Positions 36,610-45,700 of a stretch of DNA of 64,000 nucleotides are shown piece by piece. Numbering within the stretch: the stretch's first letter is position 1; every line of letters begins with the position of its first letter. Under the pieces are notes generated by a model, which saw nothing but the letters and a program-made list of their open reading frames with translations, was not told where the DNA came from and ran no database searches. The position numbers and the translations under genes are program-made. The stretch spans positions 4,995,501 through 5,059,500 of the forward strand of contig NZ_CP128540.1 in assembly GCF_021283545.2 (NCBI RefSeq). Direction: 5' to 3'. The DNA is from Pseudomonas alloputida. GTDB taxonomy: Bacteria > Pseudomonadota > Gammaproteobacteria > Pseudomonadales > Pseudomonadaceae.

Positions 36610-37479
36610 TCAGAGTAGCCCCAATTGTTCGACCTCAGGGGCGCGCGGCAATTCCGGCAAAGGTGCCAGGCCCGGCAGGCGTGCCATCAGGCGTTGATGG
36701 AAACGCTGGGCCAGCGCCGCAGCCAGGCGATTGTCCGAGGTGTGCAGGAAGATATAGGGATTGCGGCCTTCTTCGATCCAGGCGGCGACTTTTTCTACCC
36801 AAGGGCTAAGGAAGGTGTGATTGGCCTCCAGTTCAGGATGGCCAATGAAGCGAACCTGCGGGTGCTGGCTGAAGGCTGCCGGCCGCGGAGGCACCTTGGG
36901 CTTCTTCGACTGCGCATGCAGCACGGCAGGGTCGCGCGAGGTACAACTGAACAGCGCACGCGGGTCGAGGCAGATACGCTCCACACCGCGTTCGTGCAGC
37001 AGGCGGTTGAGCAGGCGTTCTTCCTCACCCTTGGCAAAAAAGGCCTGGTTGCGCACTTCCACGGCCACGGGCACGGCAATCTGATCGAGGAAGTGACAAA
37101 GCTCACCCAAACGCGCCGGGCCGAACTGGGCCGGCAACTGCAGCCAGTAGGGTGATACGCGCCGGCCCAGCGGGGCCATCAGCCGGGTGAAGTCGAAGGC
37201 AGGCTCAAGCTGGTCTCGCAGGTCGCCTTCATGGCTGACATCCCGCGGAAACTTGGCAGTGAAGCGAAAGTGCTCGGGCATGAGCTGCGCCCAGCGGGCA
37301 ATGGTGCCGGGAGCGGGACGTGCGTAGAAAGTGGTGTTGCCTTCGACGGCGTTGAACACCTGGCTGTAGAAGCCAAGCATTTGGTTACTGTTGGCGTCAG
37401 CGGGGTACAGGTAGTCGCGCCAGGCGTTTTCGCTCCACGACGGGCAACCGAGAAAGTAAGGCAGTGGTGAGGGATTCAT
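36610..37479 (-). CDS. DUF72 (YecE-type) TIM-barrel protein
   Basis: 289 aa. Family marks: LGCPSWSENAWRDYLYP near the start, FNAVEGNTTFYARP, FRFTAKFPRDVSHE, VAVEVRNQAFF and a C-terminal RFIGHPELEAN...YIFLHTSDN. DUF72 proteins form a TIM barrel of unknown function with a conserved acidic pocket. It is 3 bp downstream of the small gene at 37483 and 28 bp upstream of the PEP-mutase-like gene. Confidence 0.88.
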   Translation of the reverse strand: MNPSPLPYFLGCPSWSENAWRDYLYPADANSNQMLGFYSQVFNAVEGNTTFYARPAPGTIARWAQLMPEHFRFTAKFPRDVSHEGDLRDQLEPAFDFTRLMAPLGRRVSPYWLQLPAQFGPARLGELCHFLDQIAVPVAVEVRNQAFFAKGEEERLLNRLLHERGVERICLDPRALFSCTSRDPAVLHAQSKKPKVPPRPAAFSQHPQVRFIGHPELEANHTFLSPWVEKVAAWIEEGRNPYIFLHTSDNRLAAALAQRFHQRLMARLPGLAPLPELPRAPEVEQLGLL

Positions 37480-37482
37480 CCA

Positions 37483-37773
37483 TCAAATGTACAGGTCGAG
37501 CCCCAGTACTTCCATGTCCCAGTCAGTAAAGCCGGCAGTGCTCAGGTAGCTGGCCAGTGCGGTGGCGGTGCGGCGGTCACGGGCGCGAGGGAAAACCATG
37601 TCCTGCTGGCGGGCTGGCAGTCCACCACCAGGGCGGCGGGCGGTGGCTTCCTGCGGGGCGGCTTCTGCCTCCTCGATCACCTCGGCATCGTCGATGGCCT
37701 CGTCACGCACCGCTGCTTTGCGCGAGGTGCGCTTGAGCGGGTAGGACTGCGATGAGAAACCGTCGATACGCAT
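37483..37773 (-). CDS. small hypothetical protein
   Basis: 96 aa from the ATG at 37773 (MRIDGFSSQSYPLKRTSRK); a longer form from 37803 is possible, and neither has a strong ribosome binding site. The centre is acidic and probably disordered (DEAIDDAEVIEEAEAA); the ends look conserved (MRIDGFSSQSYP and the C-terminal TATALASYLSTAGFTDWDMEV). No motif of known function. Three bases upstream of the DUF72 gene, hence probably coupled. Confidence 0.72.
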   Translation of the reverse strand: MRIDGFSSQSYPLKRTSRKAAVRDEAIDDAEVIEEAEAAPQEATARRPGGGLPARQQDMVFPRARDRRTATALASYLSTAGFTDWDMEVLGLDLYI

Positions 37774-37904
37774 GGCATGAGCACTCAGGACCAATGATGG
37801 CAATTTAGCAGCATCAGAGTTCCGTCGCTAATGCTTGAGTGATAACTGGACCACAGATCGCGCAAAAGGTTTTAGCGTGTTCGGCGATAATCGACGAACA
37901 GCAC

Positions 37905-38579
37905 TCAGTGCTTCTTGGGCGTGGCTACATTATCGCGCAGATAAACCGGTTGCGCCTGCTCGGCGACGATTGCCTCGCCACGGGCCCAGGCAAAGGTGGC
38001 CAGGCTGAGAATGTCCAGAGCATTGGGCAAGGCAGCCGGGTTGCTCGCCGCTACCTGTACCGCCAGGCGATCGGCATAGCCCCACCCGGTACCGGCACCG
38101 AACCACTCGCCATTGCTGCCTGCCGGCAGCGCCACCTGCTCGGGCGGCAACACGGCTTCACGGCCGACCAGGCGCATTTCGCCCGCTGTGGCCTGGTAGC
38201 AGCCCCAGTAAACCTCATCCATGCGCGCATCGATGGCAGCGGCCACCTGCTGCACGCCATGCTCGCGCAATGCACCCTGGGCCAAAGCGGCCAGGTTGGA
38301 CACCGGCAGCACCGGGCGTTCGAGGGCGAAGGCCAGGCCTTGCACCACACCGATGGCAATACGCACGCCGGTGAACGCGCCCGGGCCACGGCCAAAGGCA
38401 ATGGCATCCAGCGTATTCAGTGCCACGCCAGAGTCGGCCAGCAGTTGCTTGATCATCGGCAGCAGCTTCTGGGCATGCATGCGCGGGATCACCTCGTAGT
38501 GGCTGGTCACCTTGCCGTCATGCAGCAGCGCGACGGAACAGGCTTCGGTGGCGGTATCCAGGGCCAGCAGGGTGGTCAT
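37905..38579 (-). CDS. tsaB: tRNA threonylcarbamoyladenosine biosynthesis protein TsaB
   Basis: 224 aa from the ATG at 38579 (MTTLLALDTATEACSVALL). Actin-like ATPase-fold partner of TsaD in t6A37 formation, the substrate later cyclised by TcdA (16838). Markers: ALDTATEACS, IAFGRGPGAFTGVRIAIGVVQGLA, and a degenerate second lobe. Downstream of adk on the same strand, as in other Pseudomonas. Confidence 0.94.
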   Translation of the reverse strand: MTTLLALDTATEACSVALLHDGKVTSHYEVIPRMHAQKLLPMIKQLLADSGVALNTLDAIAFGRGPGAFTGVRIAIGVVQGLAFALERPVLPVSNLAALAQGALREHGVQQVAAAIDARMDEVYWGCYQATAGEMRLVGREAVLPPEQVALPAGSNGEWFGAGTGWGYADRLAVQVAASNPAALPNALDILSLATFAWARGEAIVAEQAQPVYLRDNVATPKKH

Positions 38580-38670
38580 CGAACGGGTATCCAGGTGCGA
38601 ATGAAAAAGAGCGGCAGTATAGAGCAGCAGCGGCGTTGTGTCCTGAGGGGGCGCTGTGCGGCCTACAAAC

Positions 38671-38698
38671 GACAACGGCCCGCAAGCGGGCCGTTGTC
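38671..38698 (-). terminator. adk terminator
   Basis: GACAACGGCCCGC (38671-38683), AA, GCGGGCCGTTGTC (38686-38698): a perfect 13-bp inverted repeat 20 bp after the adk stop. On the minus strand it is followed by GTTTGT. It separates adk from tsaB. Confidence 0.75.
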
Positions 38699-38718
38699 GA
38701 GGTGCGTCAGGCGCCGGA

Positions 38719-39600
<882 letters not shown>

Positions 39601-39626
39601 TCACCAGACATGACCCGGGCTTGCCC

Positions 39627-42254
39627 TTAGCCGGTGTTGCGCAGCCCGGCGGCAATACCCGCCACGGTCACCAGCAAGGCCTGCTCCAACGGGCTGTCCA
39701 GAGCGGCTTCGCGGCTGCGCGAGCGGGCCAGCAACTCTGCCTGCAGGCGGTGCAACGGGTCCAGATAGGTATTGCGCAGGCTAATGAATTCCAGTGTCTC
39801 GGGGCTGTGCGCCAGTAGCACCGGCTGCCCGGTCAGGCCCAGCACCACCTGGCATGACTGCGACAATAGGTCGCGCAGGTGCGCACCTAAAGGACGCAGG
39901 TGCGGTTGCACCAGACGTTCGTCGTAGGCCTCGGCAATTTGCGCATCGGCCTTGGCCAGCACCATTTCCAGCATGTCGATGCGGGTGCGGAAGAACGGCC
40001 ATTGCTCGCGCATCTGTGCCAGCAACTCACCCTGACCTCGGGCCAAGGCATTGGTCAGCGCCGTTTCCCAGCCCAGCCAGGCCGGCAGCATCAGCCGGGT
40101 CTGGGTCCAGCCGAAGATCCACGGGATGGCCCGCAGGCTTTCGATGCCGCCGGCGCGACGTTTTGCCGGGCGGCTGCCCAACGGCAGGCGCCCCAGTTCC
40201 TGTTCTGGCGTCGACTGACGGAAGTACTCGACGAAATCGGGATTCTCCCGTACCACGCTGCGGTAGGCCTGGACACCATCGGCGGCCAACTGGTCCATCA
40301 CTTCACGCCAGGCCGGCTGCGGGGGCGGTGGTGGCAACAGCGTGGCTTCAAGCACGGCAGCCAGGTACAGGTTGAGGTTTTGCTCGGCAATGCCCGGCAA
40401 GCCGAACTTGAAGCGGATCATTTCACCCTGCTCGGTGGTGCGGAAACGCCCCGCCACCGAACCCGGTGGCTGCGACAGGATCGCGGCATGGGCCGGGCCG
40501 CCGCCTCGCCCGACCGTACCGCCACGGCCGTGGAACAGCAGCAGCTCGACCTGATGCTCGGCACAGATACGCACCAGGTTTTCCTGAGCCCGGTACTGCG
40601 CCCAGGCAGCAGCGGTGGTGCCGGCGTCCTTGGCCGAATCGGAGTAGCCGATCATCACTTCCTGCGGGCCGCGCAGGCCCGCGCGGTAGCCCGGCAGGCC
40701 AAGCAGGCGCTGCATGACCGGGCCGGCGTTGTCGAGGTCGGCCAGGGTCTCGAACAGTGGCACCACGCGCATGGGGCGGGTCAGGCCGGCTTCCTTGAGC
40801 AACAGTTGCACCGCCAGTACATCCGAGGCGGCACCGGCCATGGAGATGACGTAAGACCCCAGCGAGGCGGCCGGCGCAGCGGCCACTTCCCTGCAGGTCG
40901 CCAGCACTTCGGCGGTGTCCGCTTGCGGCTTGAAATGCGCAGGCAGCAGGGGCCGGCGGTTTTTCAGCTCGGCCTGGAGGAACGCGATGCGCTGCTCCTC
41001 ATCCCAGTCGGCGTAACGCCCCAGGCCCAGGTAATCGGTTATCTCGGTCAGCGCATCACGGTGGCGGGCAGCGTCCTGGCGTACGTCCAGGCGGCCCAGG
41101 AACAGGCCGAAGGTCACCGCACGACGCAAGCAGTCGAGCAGCGGCCCCTCGGCGATCACGCCCATACCGCATTCGTGCAGTGACTGGTAGCACAGCTCCA
41201 GCGGCGCGATCAGCTCGCGGTTGTCCACCAGCACGTCGGCACCGGCCGGTTGGTTGCTGGTCAAGGCCGAATGCGCCCATGCGCGTGTCGCACGCAGGCG
41301 GTCGCGCAGTTGCTTGAGCACAGCGCGGTAGGGTTCGGCACTGTCGCCAACCTGCTTGCGCAGGGTGTCGTTGGCCTGCTGCATGGACAACTCGGCGGCC
41401 AGTGCATCGATGTCGCGCAGGAACAGGTCGGCGGCCATCCAGCGCGCCAGCAGGAGTACTTCGCGGGTGACGGCAGCCGTCACATTGGGGTTGCCATCAC
41501 GGTCCCCACCCATCCACGAGGCAAAGCGGATCGGCGCGGCCTCCAGCGGCAGGCGCAGGCCAGTGGCCTCCAGCAGGGCCTTGTCGACCTTGCGCAGGTG
41601 GCTGGGGATGGCATGCCACAGTGAATGCTCGATCACTGCGAAACCCCACTTGGCTTCGTCTACCGGCGTAGGCCGGGTGCGGCGGATTTCCTCGGTGTGC
41701 CAGGCCTCGGCGATCAGCCGGCGCAGGCGTTCACGCACTTGCTGGCGTTCTGCCGGGGTCAGGTCACGATGGTCCTGTGCGGCCAGTTGGCCGGCGATCG
41801 CGTCGTACTTCTGGATCAGCGTGCGACGGGCCACTTCAGTGGGATGTGCGGTGAGCACCAACTGGATATCGAGCTTGGCCAGTTGCCGGGCCAGGGCATC
41901 GTTGCTGTGGCCGGCCTGCTTCAAGCGCCCCAGCAGCTCGGGCAGTACCTGCGCTTCGAATGGCTCGGGCTGGTCGGCGTCACGGCGGCGGATCAACTGG
42001 TACTGCTCGGCCATGTTGGCCAGGTTGAGGAACTGGTTGAAGGCCCTCGCTACGGGCAGCAGGTCTTCTTCGGCCAGGTCCGCCAGGGTCGAGCTCAGCT
42101 GCTCACCCGGGCCGCGACGGTCGGCCTTGGCACTGTGGCGGATGTCCTCGATTTTCTGCAGGAACGCATCGCCATGCTGTTGGCGAATGGTTTCGCCAAG
42201 CAGTTCACCCAACACATGGACATCTTCACGCAAACGCACATCGATATCGGTCAT
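39627..42254 (-). CDS. ppc: phosphoenolpyruvate carboxylase
   Basis: Anaplerotic enzyme forming oxaloacetate from PEP and bicarbonate. 875 aa from the ATG at 42254 ([20 protein letters not shown]); the open frame upstream of it is not protein-like. Catalytic His in [15 protein letters not shown]; the Arg/Gly loop [17 protein letters not shown]; the PEP-binding [14 protein letters not shown]; the C-terminal end LRNTG is the usual xNTG terminus. Confidence 0.97.
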   Translation of the reverse strand: MTDIDVRLREDVHVLGELLGETIRQQHGDAFLQKIEDIRHSAKADRRGPGEQLSSTLADLAEEDLLPVARAFNQFLNLANMAEQYQLIRRRDADQPEPFEAQVLPELLGRLKQAGHSNDALARQLAKLDIQLVLTAHPTEVARRTLIQKYDAIAGQLAAQDHRDLTPAERQQVRERLRRLIAEAWHTEEIRRTRPTPVDEAKWGFAVIEHSLWHAIPSHLRKVDKALLEATGLRLPLEAAPIRFASWMGGDRDGNPNVTAAVTREVLLLARWMAADLFLRDIDALAAELSMQQANDTLRKQVGDSAEPYRAVLKQLRDRLRATRAWAHSALTSNQPAGADVLVDNRELIAPLELCYQSLHECGMGVIAEGPLLDCLRRAVTFGLFLGRLDVRQDAARHRDALTEITDYLGLGRYADWDEEQRIAFLQAELKNRRPLLPAHFKPQADTAEVLATCREVAAAPAASLGSYVISMAGAASDVLAVQLLLKEAGLTRPMRVVPLFETLADLDNAGPVMQRLLGLPGYRAGLRGPQEVMIGYSDSAKDAGTTAAAWAQYRAQENLVRICAEHQVELLLFHGRGGTVGRGGGPAHAAILSQPPGSVAGRFRTTEQGEMIRFKFGLPGIAEQNLNLYLAAVLEATLLPPPPPQPAWREVMDQLAADGVQAYRSVVRENPDFVEYFRQSTPEQELGRLPLGSRPAKRRAGGIESLRAIPWIFGWTQTRLMLPAWLGWETALTNALARGQGELLAQMREQWPFFRTRIDMLEMVLAKADAQIAEAYDERLVQPHLRPLGAHLRDLLSQSCQVVLGLTGQPVLLAHSPETLEFISLRNTYLDPLHRLQAELLARSRSREAALDSPLEQALLVTVAGIAAGLRNTG

Positions 42255-42435
42255 TGGCGCTCTCTCCGTTGCATCCCTATCAGCCTCAGCGCGCCCTGTG
42301 CAGGAGCGAGCGGTATCCCCCAAGAGTGCCCACAGCCGAGCGACGATGGCAAGCCGTGATCGGCCAAACCAAACTAAAGTGAAAGCACAGCACTCCCATG
42401 CAGTGCAGCCTTTCCAGGCGTCAACAGAGGTCATC

Positions 42436-42780
42436 ATGAAAATCCGTGAACTCGCCCAGCACTGGGAACAGAATGCCGCCGGTACCCTCAGCCGTACCGG
42501 TCATGTCCTGCACCTGGACCTGGAGTCCGAAGCGCGCCTGGCCGCGCTGATCGACATGTACCCCAAGCGCACCGCCGAAGAACTGCTCGGCGAACTGGTC
42601 GCCGCCGCCCTTGAAGAACTGGAGGCCAGCTTCCCCTATGTACAGGGTCGTCAGGTCATCGCCACCGACGAAGAAGGCGACCCGTTGTACGAAGACGTTG
42701 GTCCTACGCCGCGCTTTCTCTCCCTGTCCCGCCAGCACCTGCACAACTTGCGCAACGCGACCGTCGACAGCGACAAATAA
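42436..42780 (+). CDS. small conserved protein (homologue sits beside ppc in P. aeruginosa)
   Basis: 114 aa from the ATG at 42436 ([16 protein letters not shown]) with an AGAGG ribosome binding site. Cytoplasmic, acidic. Databases often call this family pilin assembly or type 1 pili tip component, but nothing in the sequence (no signal, no beta-zipper) supports this. A ribbon-helix-helix-like stretch [25 protein letters not shown] (split around 40-64) hints at a dimeric helical protein. Divergent from ppc. Confidence 0.82.
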   Translation: MKIRELAQHWEQNAAGTLSRTGHVLHLDLESEARLAALIDMYPKRTAEELLGELVAAALEELEASFPYVQGRQVIATDEEGDPLYEDVGPTPRFLSLSRQHLHNLRNATVDSDK

Positions 42781-42794
42781 TCCTGCGCGCCAGC

Positions 42795-42821
42795 ATTCCG
42801 GGCCTGCTCAAGGCCCGGAAT
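42795..42821 (+). terminator. hairpin after the small conserved gene
   Basis: ATTCCGGGCC (42795-42804), TGCTCAA, GGCCCGGAAT (42812-42821): perfect 10-bp stem 14 bp after the stop codon; no T-run. Confidence 0.6.
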
Positions 42822-42904
42822 ACCGCTCCAGCCTGGGAAAGTTCCAGGCAAATCGCACTGACCGATCAGTCAGAAATAGTTATCCGATCACGGCGCTTTT
42901 TTCT

Positions 42905-43008
42905 GAACTATTCGAAAAACCTTCGAGTCGGAGCCAATAGCCATCACGCTAAAACCCTGCACACTGCCCTCGTGCACCGTTGAACTGAAGCGCGCGGTTA
43001 TGTCAGGG
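42905..43008 (+). promoter_or_regulatory. two candidate AlgU (sigma-E type) promoters of the lipoprotein pair
   Basis: GAACTA (42905-42910), 17 bp, TCGGAG (42928-42933); and GAACTG (42982-42987), 15 bp, TCAGGG (43003-43008). Both resemble the GAACTT-N16/17-TCTGA pattern without matching it fully. An upstream palindrome, CTGAC (42858-42862) with GTCAG (42869-42873), may be a regulator site. In P. aeruginosa the homologous lptF operon is AlgU controlled. Confidence 0.45.
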
Positions 43009-43056
43009 ATTGAGCGATGGACTGCTACGGACATCGTCGTTATCAGGAGTGATCCA

Positions 43057-43470
43057 ATGGAGCTGACCACCATGAAGACCCGCACTAGCCAACTGTCATC
43101 CACTCATGTGCGCGGGTTCAAGCTGGCCGCGCTGGCGCTGGGCAGTAGCCTGGTCCTGGCCGGCTGTGCGGGCAATCCGCCCACCGAGCAGTATGCCGTT
43201 ACCCAGTCCGCCGTGAACTCCGCCGTCAGCGCTGGCGGTACCGAGTTTGCCGCCGTGGAAATGAAAGCGGCTCAGGACAAGTTCAAGCAAGCCGAAATCG
43301 CCATGCACGACAAGAAGTACGACGAGGCCAAGCGACTGGCCCAACAGGCCGAGTGGGATGCACGCCTCGCCGAACGCAAGGCCCAGGCAGCCAAAGCCCA
43401 GAAGGCCGTGCAGGATGCCCGCCAGGGCGTTCAGGACGTACGTGAGGAAGGCCTGCGCAGCGCTCAGTGA
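43057..43470 (+). CDS. DUF4398 lipoprotein
   Basis: 137 aa from the ATG at 43057, which follows an AGGAGT ribosome binding site; 43072 is an alternative. Lipobox LVLAGC with acylated Cys37, then an all-helical, charge-rich domain (LAQQAEWDARLAERKAQAAK) likely forming a coiled coil in the periplasm. It is 50 bp before the OmpA-type lipoprotein; the pair corresponds to PA3691-PA3692 (lptF) in P. aeruginosa. Confidence 0.88.
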   Translation: MELTTMKTRTSQLSSTHVRGFKLAALALGSSLVLAGCAGNPPTEQYAVTQSAVNSAVSAGGTEFAAVEMKAAQDKFKQAEIAMHDKKYDEAKRLAQQAEWDARLAERKAQAAKAQKAVQDARQGVQDVREEGLRSAQ

Positions 43471-43520
43471 GCCCTGCCCCGCCAACCTTAGCCTTCGCAC
43501 ACGATCAAAGGATGAACACT

Positions 43521-44312
43521 ATGCGCAAACACGTAATGATTCCCGCCCTGCTGGCCCTGAGCGTCGGTCTTGCTGCCTGCTCGCATGATCCGAATGCCAA
43601 CCTGGAATCGGCCCGCACCAACTTCTCCTCACTGCAGAGCGACCCGCAAGCGAGCAAAGTCGCGGCACTGGAGACCAAGGACGCCCAGGACTGGCTGAAC
43701 AAGGCCGACAAGGCGTACATGGACCGTGAAGACGAGAAGAAAGTCGACCAACTGGCCTACCTGACCAACCAGCGCGTCGAAGTGGCCAAGCAGACCATTG
43801 CCCTGCGTACTGCCGAAGCTGAACTGAAAAACGCCTCGGCCCAGCGCGCCCAGGCCAAGCTGGATGCCCGCGACGCGCAGATCGCCAAGCTGCAGGACAG
43901 CCTCAACGCCAAGCAGACCGACCGCGGAACGCTGGTGACCTTCGGCGACGTGCTGTTCGACTTCAACAAGGCCGAACTTAAGAGCAACGCCTACCCGAAC
44001 ATCACCAAGCTGGCCCAGTTCCTTCAGGAAAACCCGGAACGCAAGGTGATCGTCGAGGGCTACACCGACAGCGTCGGCTCGGCCAACTACAACCAGACCC
44101 TGTCCGAGCGCCGTGCCAACAGCGTGCGCATGGCACTGGTGCGTGCCGGGGTAGATCCGGCGCGTATCGTTTCCCAGGGCTATGGCAAGGAGTACCCGGT
44201 AGCGGACAACTCGAGCAACTCGGGACGTGCGCAGAACCGTCGGGTGGAGGTGACCATCTCCAACGACAACCAGCCGGTGGCACCACGCTCGGTGAGCCAG
44301 GTTCAGCGCTAA
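43521..44312 (+). CDS. OmpA-family lipoprotein, LptF type
   Basis: 263 aa from the ATG at 43521, chosen because AAAGGA (43507-43512) is 8 bp upstream; an in-frame ATG at 43512 lies inside that site. Lipobox GLAAC (Cys20), a helical DUF4398-like N-terminal part (about 25-135) and a C-terminal OmpA/Pal peptidoglycan-binding domain (about 140-250) with LFDFNKAELKSNAY, VIVEGYTDSVGS, NQTLSERRANSVR and NRRVEVTI. Anchors the outer membrane to peptidoglycan; the homologue LptF supports survival under osmotic and oxidative stress. Confidence 0.9.
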   Translation: MRKHVMIPALLALSVGLAACSHDPNANLESARTNFSSLQSDPQASKVAALETKDAQDWLNKADKAYMDREDEKKVDQLAYLTNQRVEVAKQTIALRTAEAELKNASAQRAQAKLDARDAQIAKLQDSLNAKQTDRGTLVTFGDVLFDFNKAELKSNAYPNITKLAQFLQENPERKVIVEGYTDSVGSANYNQTLSERRANSVRMALVRAGVDPARIVSQGYGKEYPVADNSSNSGRAQNRRVEVTISNDNQPVAPRSVSQVQR

Positions 44313-44334
44313 GGCTGGCTAGCTGAAAGGACAA

Positions 44335-44363
44335 GCCCCGCGATCGACGCGGGGCTTTTCTTT
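44335..44363 (+). terminator. intrinsic terminator after the OmpA-type lipoprotein
   Basis: GCCCCGCG (44335-44342), ATCGA, CGCGGGGC (44348-44355), then TTTTCTTT. A textbook factor-independent terminator 22 bp after the stop. Confidence 0.92.
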
Positions 44364-44380
44364 GTTCGCCGATAATGTTG

Positions 44381-44434
44381 TGCCGCCTGTGAGATCGAGC
44401 GCCGCCCGCGCGGCGCTCGATCTCGCGGGCGCCA
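44381..44434. repeat. second palindromic repeat family, copy 1
   Basis: GAGATCGAGCGCCGC (44391-44405), CCGC, GCGGCGCTCGATCTC (44410-44424): a perfect 15-bp stem extended by GCGCCTGT-like flanks with G-U pairing. Unlike the REP core and nearly identical to the copy at 59827. Located just past the 3' end of the minus-strand gene 44454-44780. Confidence 0.85.
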
Positions 44435-44453
44435 AAAATGCTGCGCCGAAACC

Positions 44454-44780
44454 TCACTGCACCTGCCGCGGTGTTTCCTCGCCCATGCAGCGCACCGCGC
44501 GCTTGCGGTTGTCCACCAGCACGCCGGTCAGGCCTTTCTGCTGGGTGTCGAACAGCACCAGCACGCCGTCGACGCACTGGGCCACTTGCGGCGCCGGGTC
44601 CAGCGATACCTTGTAGTCCTCGCCGGGGATGGTCTTGAGCATGGTGAAGTCCTGCAGCAGCAGGGCATCTTCGGGCTTGGCGAAATGCAGGTAACCGTAA
44701 TACCACAAGGCCCCCACCGTCACGATGATGCTGCCGACGCCGGTCAGGATCAGCGGGATGGCGTTGCGTTCTTCACTCAT
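44454..44780 (-). CDS. small single-pass membrane protein
   Basis: 108 aa. One N-terminal membrane helix (about 8-28, IPLILTGVGSIIVTVGALWYYG), then a soluble, probably periplasmic domain with two cysteines (in VAQCVDGV and AVRCMGEE) that could form a disulfide. Family not recognised. Its start overlaps the end of the alpha/beta-hydrolase gene by four bases, so the two are translationally coupled. Confidence 0.8.
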   Translation of the reverse strand: MSEERNAIPLILTGVGSIIVTVGALWYYGYLHFAKPEDALLLQDFTMLKTIPGEDYKVSLDPAPQVAQCVDGVLVLFDTQQKGLTGVLVDNRKRAVRCMGEETPRQVQ

Positions 44781-45700
44781 TGCTTGTTCTTCTCGTCAGG
44801 GAAATTGGGCACTTCGGCAAGCCGCCGCAGGCCGTTGAAATGGCTGGGATCATCGAGGAACCGCAGCATCACCTGGCGCCAGGTAGGGTCGGCGAAGGTC
44901 TGCACGTGCCCCCCTCGGGTCAGTTGCAGCACCCGCGGTGGTGGCGCGTGCTGATACAGGCGGATGCCGTTGTCCATCGGCACCAGGTTGTCGTCGATGC
45001 TGTGGAAAAACAACTTGGGCGGGCTGCTCAATCGCTCGATCGAGCGGATCGCGCTGTCGCCGTCCGGCACCAGCCACGACAGCGGAACCTGCAATGGCCA
45101 GGTCATCCAGGAGGTGCTGAGCGCAAAGCGCCCCACCGCGCGGTAACTGGCCGGCACACCATCGAACACCAGGGCGCTGAAGCGCTGACGCTGCTCGGGG
45201 TGGGCCGCCAGGTAATGAATGGCCATGGCACCGCCCAGGCTCTGCCCCAGCAGTACCAGCGGCTTGCCCTTGACCTCGGGCGCCTGCTGCAGCCAGGCCA
45301 TGGCTGCAGCAATGTCCTGGTACACCTCCGGCAGGCTCGGCTGGCCCTGAGACAAGCCATAGCCGCGGTAATCGATCATCAGCACCTGGTAGCCCTGCTC
45401 CGGCAGCCAGTAGCTACCCCCCAGGTGCCCTGGCAGGTTACCGCCGTTGCCGTGAAGGTGCAGCACCGTGCCCTTGACCTCGACCCCGGCCTTGGCTGGC
45501 AGCCACCAACCGTGAAGGCGGATGCCATCAGCAGTGGTCAGCGTGACATCGCGGTATTCCAGCTTGGCACGCTCAGGGGTGAAGGCCTGACCACGCTCGG
45601 GGTAGAACAACAGGCTGCTGCAGCCGCCAAGGCTCAGCAGGGCCAGGCCGAGGACGAGCAGGCGGCAGTGCTCAGAGAATGTTCGCGTAGTCGGCTTCAA
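44777..45700 (-). CDS. alpha/beta-hydrolase lipoprotein
   Basis: 307 aa. Lipoprotein signal with LSLGGC (Cys27). Alpha/beta-hydrolase fold: HLHGNGGNLPGHLGG oxyanion loop, nucleophile S154 in LLGQSLGGAMA, Asp in FFHSIDDNLVP and catalytic His in RGGHVQTF. Resembles YfhR/BEM46-like serine hydrolases. Substrate unknown; likely an esterase facing the periplasm. The 5' end overlaps the 3' end of the DUF1704 gene by 29 bp. Confidence 0.88.
   Translation of the reverse strand: MKPTTRTFSEHCRLLVLGLALLSLGGCSSLLFYPERGQAFTPERAKLEYRDVTLTTADGIRLHGWWLPAKAGVEVKGTVLHLHGNGGNLPGHLGGSYWLPEQGYQVLMIDYRGYGLSQGQPSLPEVYQDIAAAMAWLQQAPEVKGKPLVLLGQSLGGAMAIHYLAAHPEQRQRFSALVFDGVPASYRAVGRFALSTSWMTWPLQVPLSWLVPDGDSAIRSIERLSSPPKLFFHSIDDNLVPMDNGIRLYQHAPPPRVLQLTRGGHVQTFADPTWRQVMLRFLDDPSHFNGLRRLAEVPNFPDEKNKQ

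Noticed and set aside
41356..42435. Long N-terminal extension of the small gene at 42436
   Set aside because: This region is the antisense of ppc; the ATG at 42436 has a ribosome binding site and begins the conserved protein.
43467..43520. Upstream start for the OmpA-type lipoprotein
   Set aside because: Starting at 43467 would place 18 extra polar residues before the lipoprotein signal peptide; the ribosome binding site fits 43521.
44387..44430. Terminator of the small membrane protein gene
   Set aside because: The palindrome has no T-run and recurs almost unchanged at 59827, so it is better described as a repeat, though it may also end transcripts.
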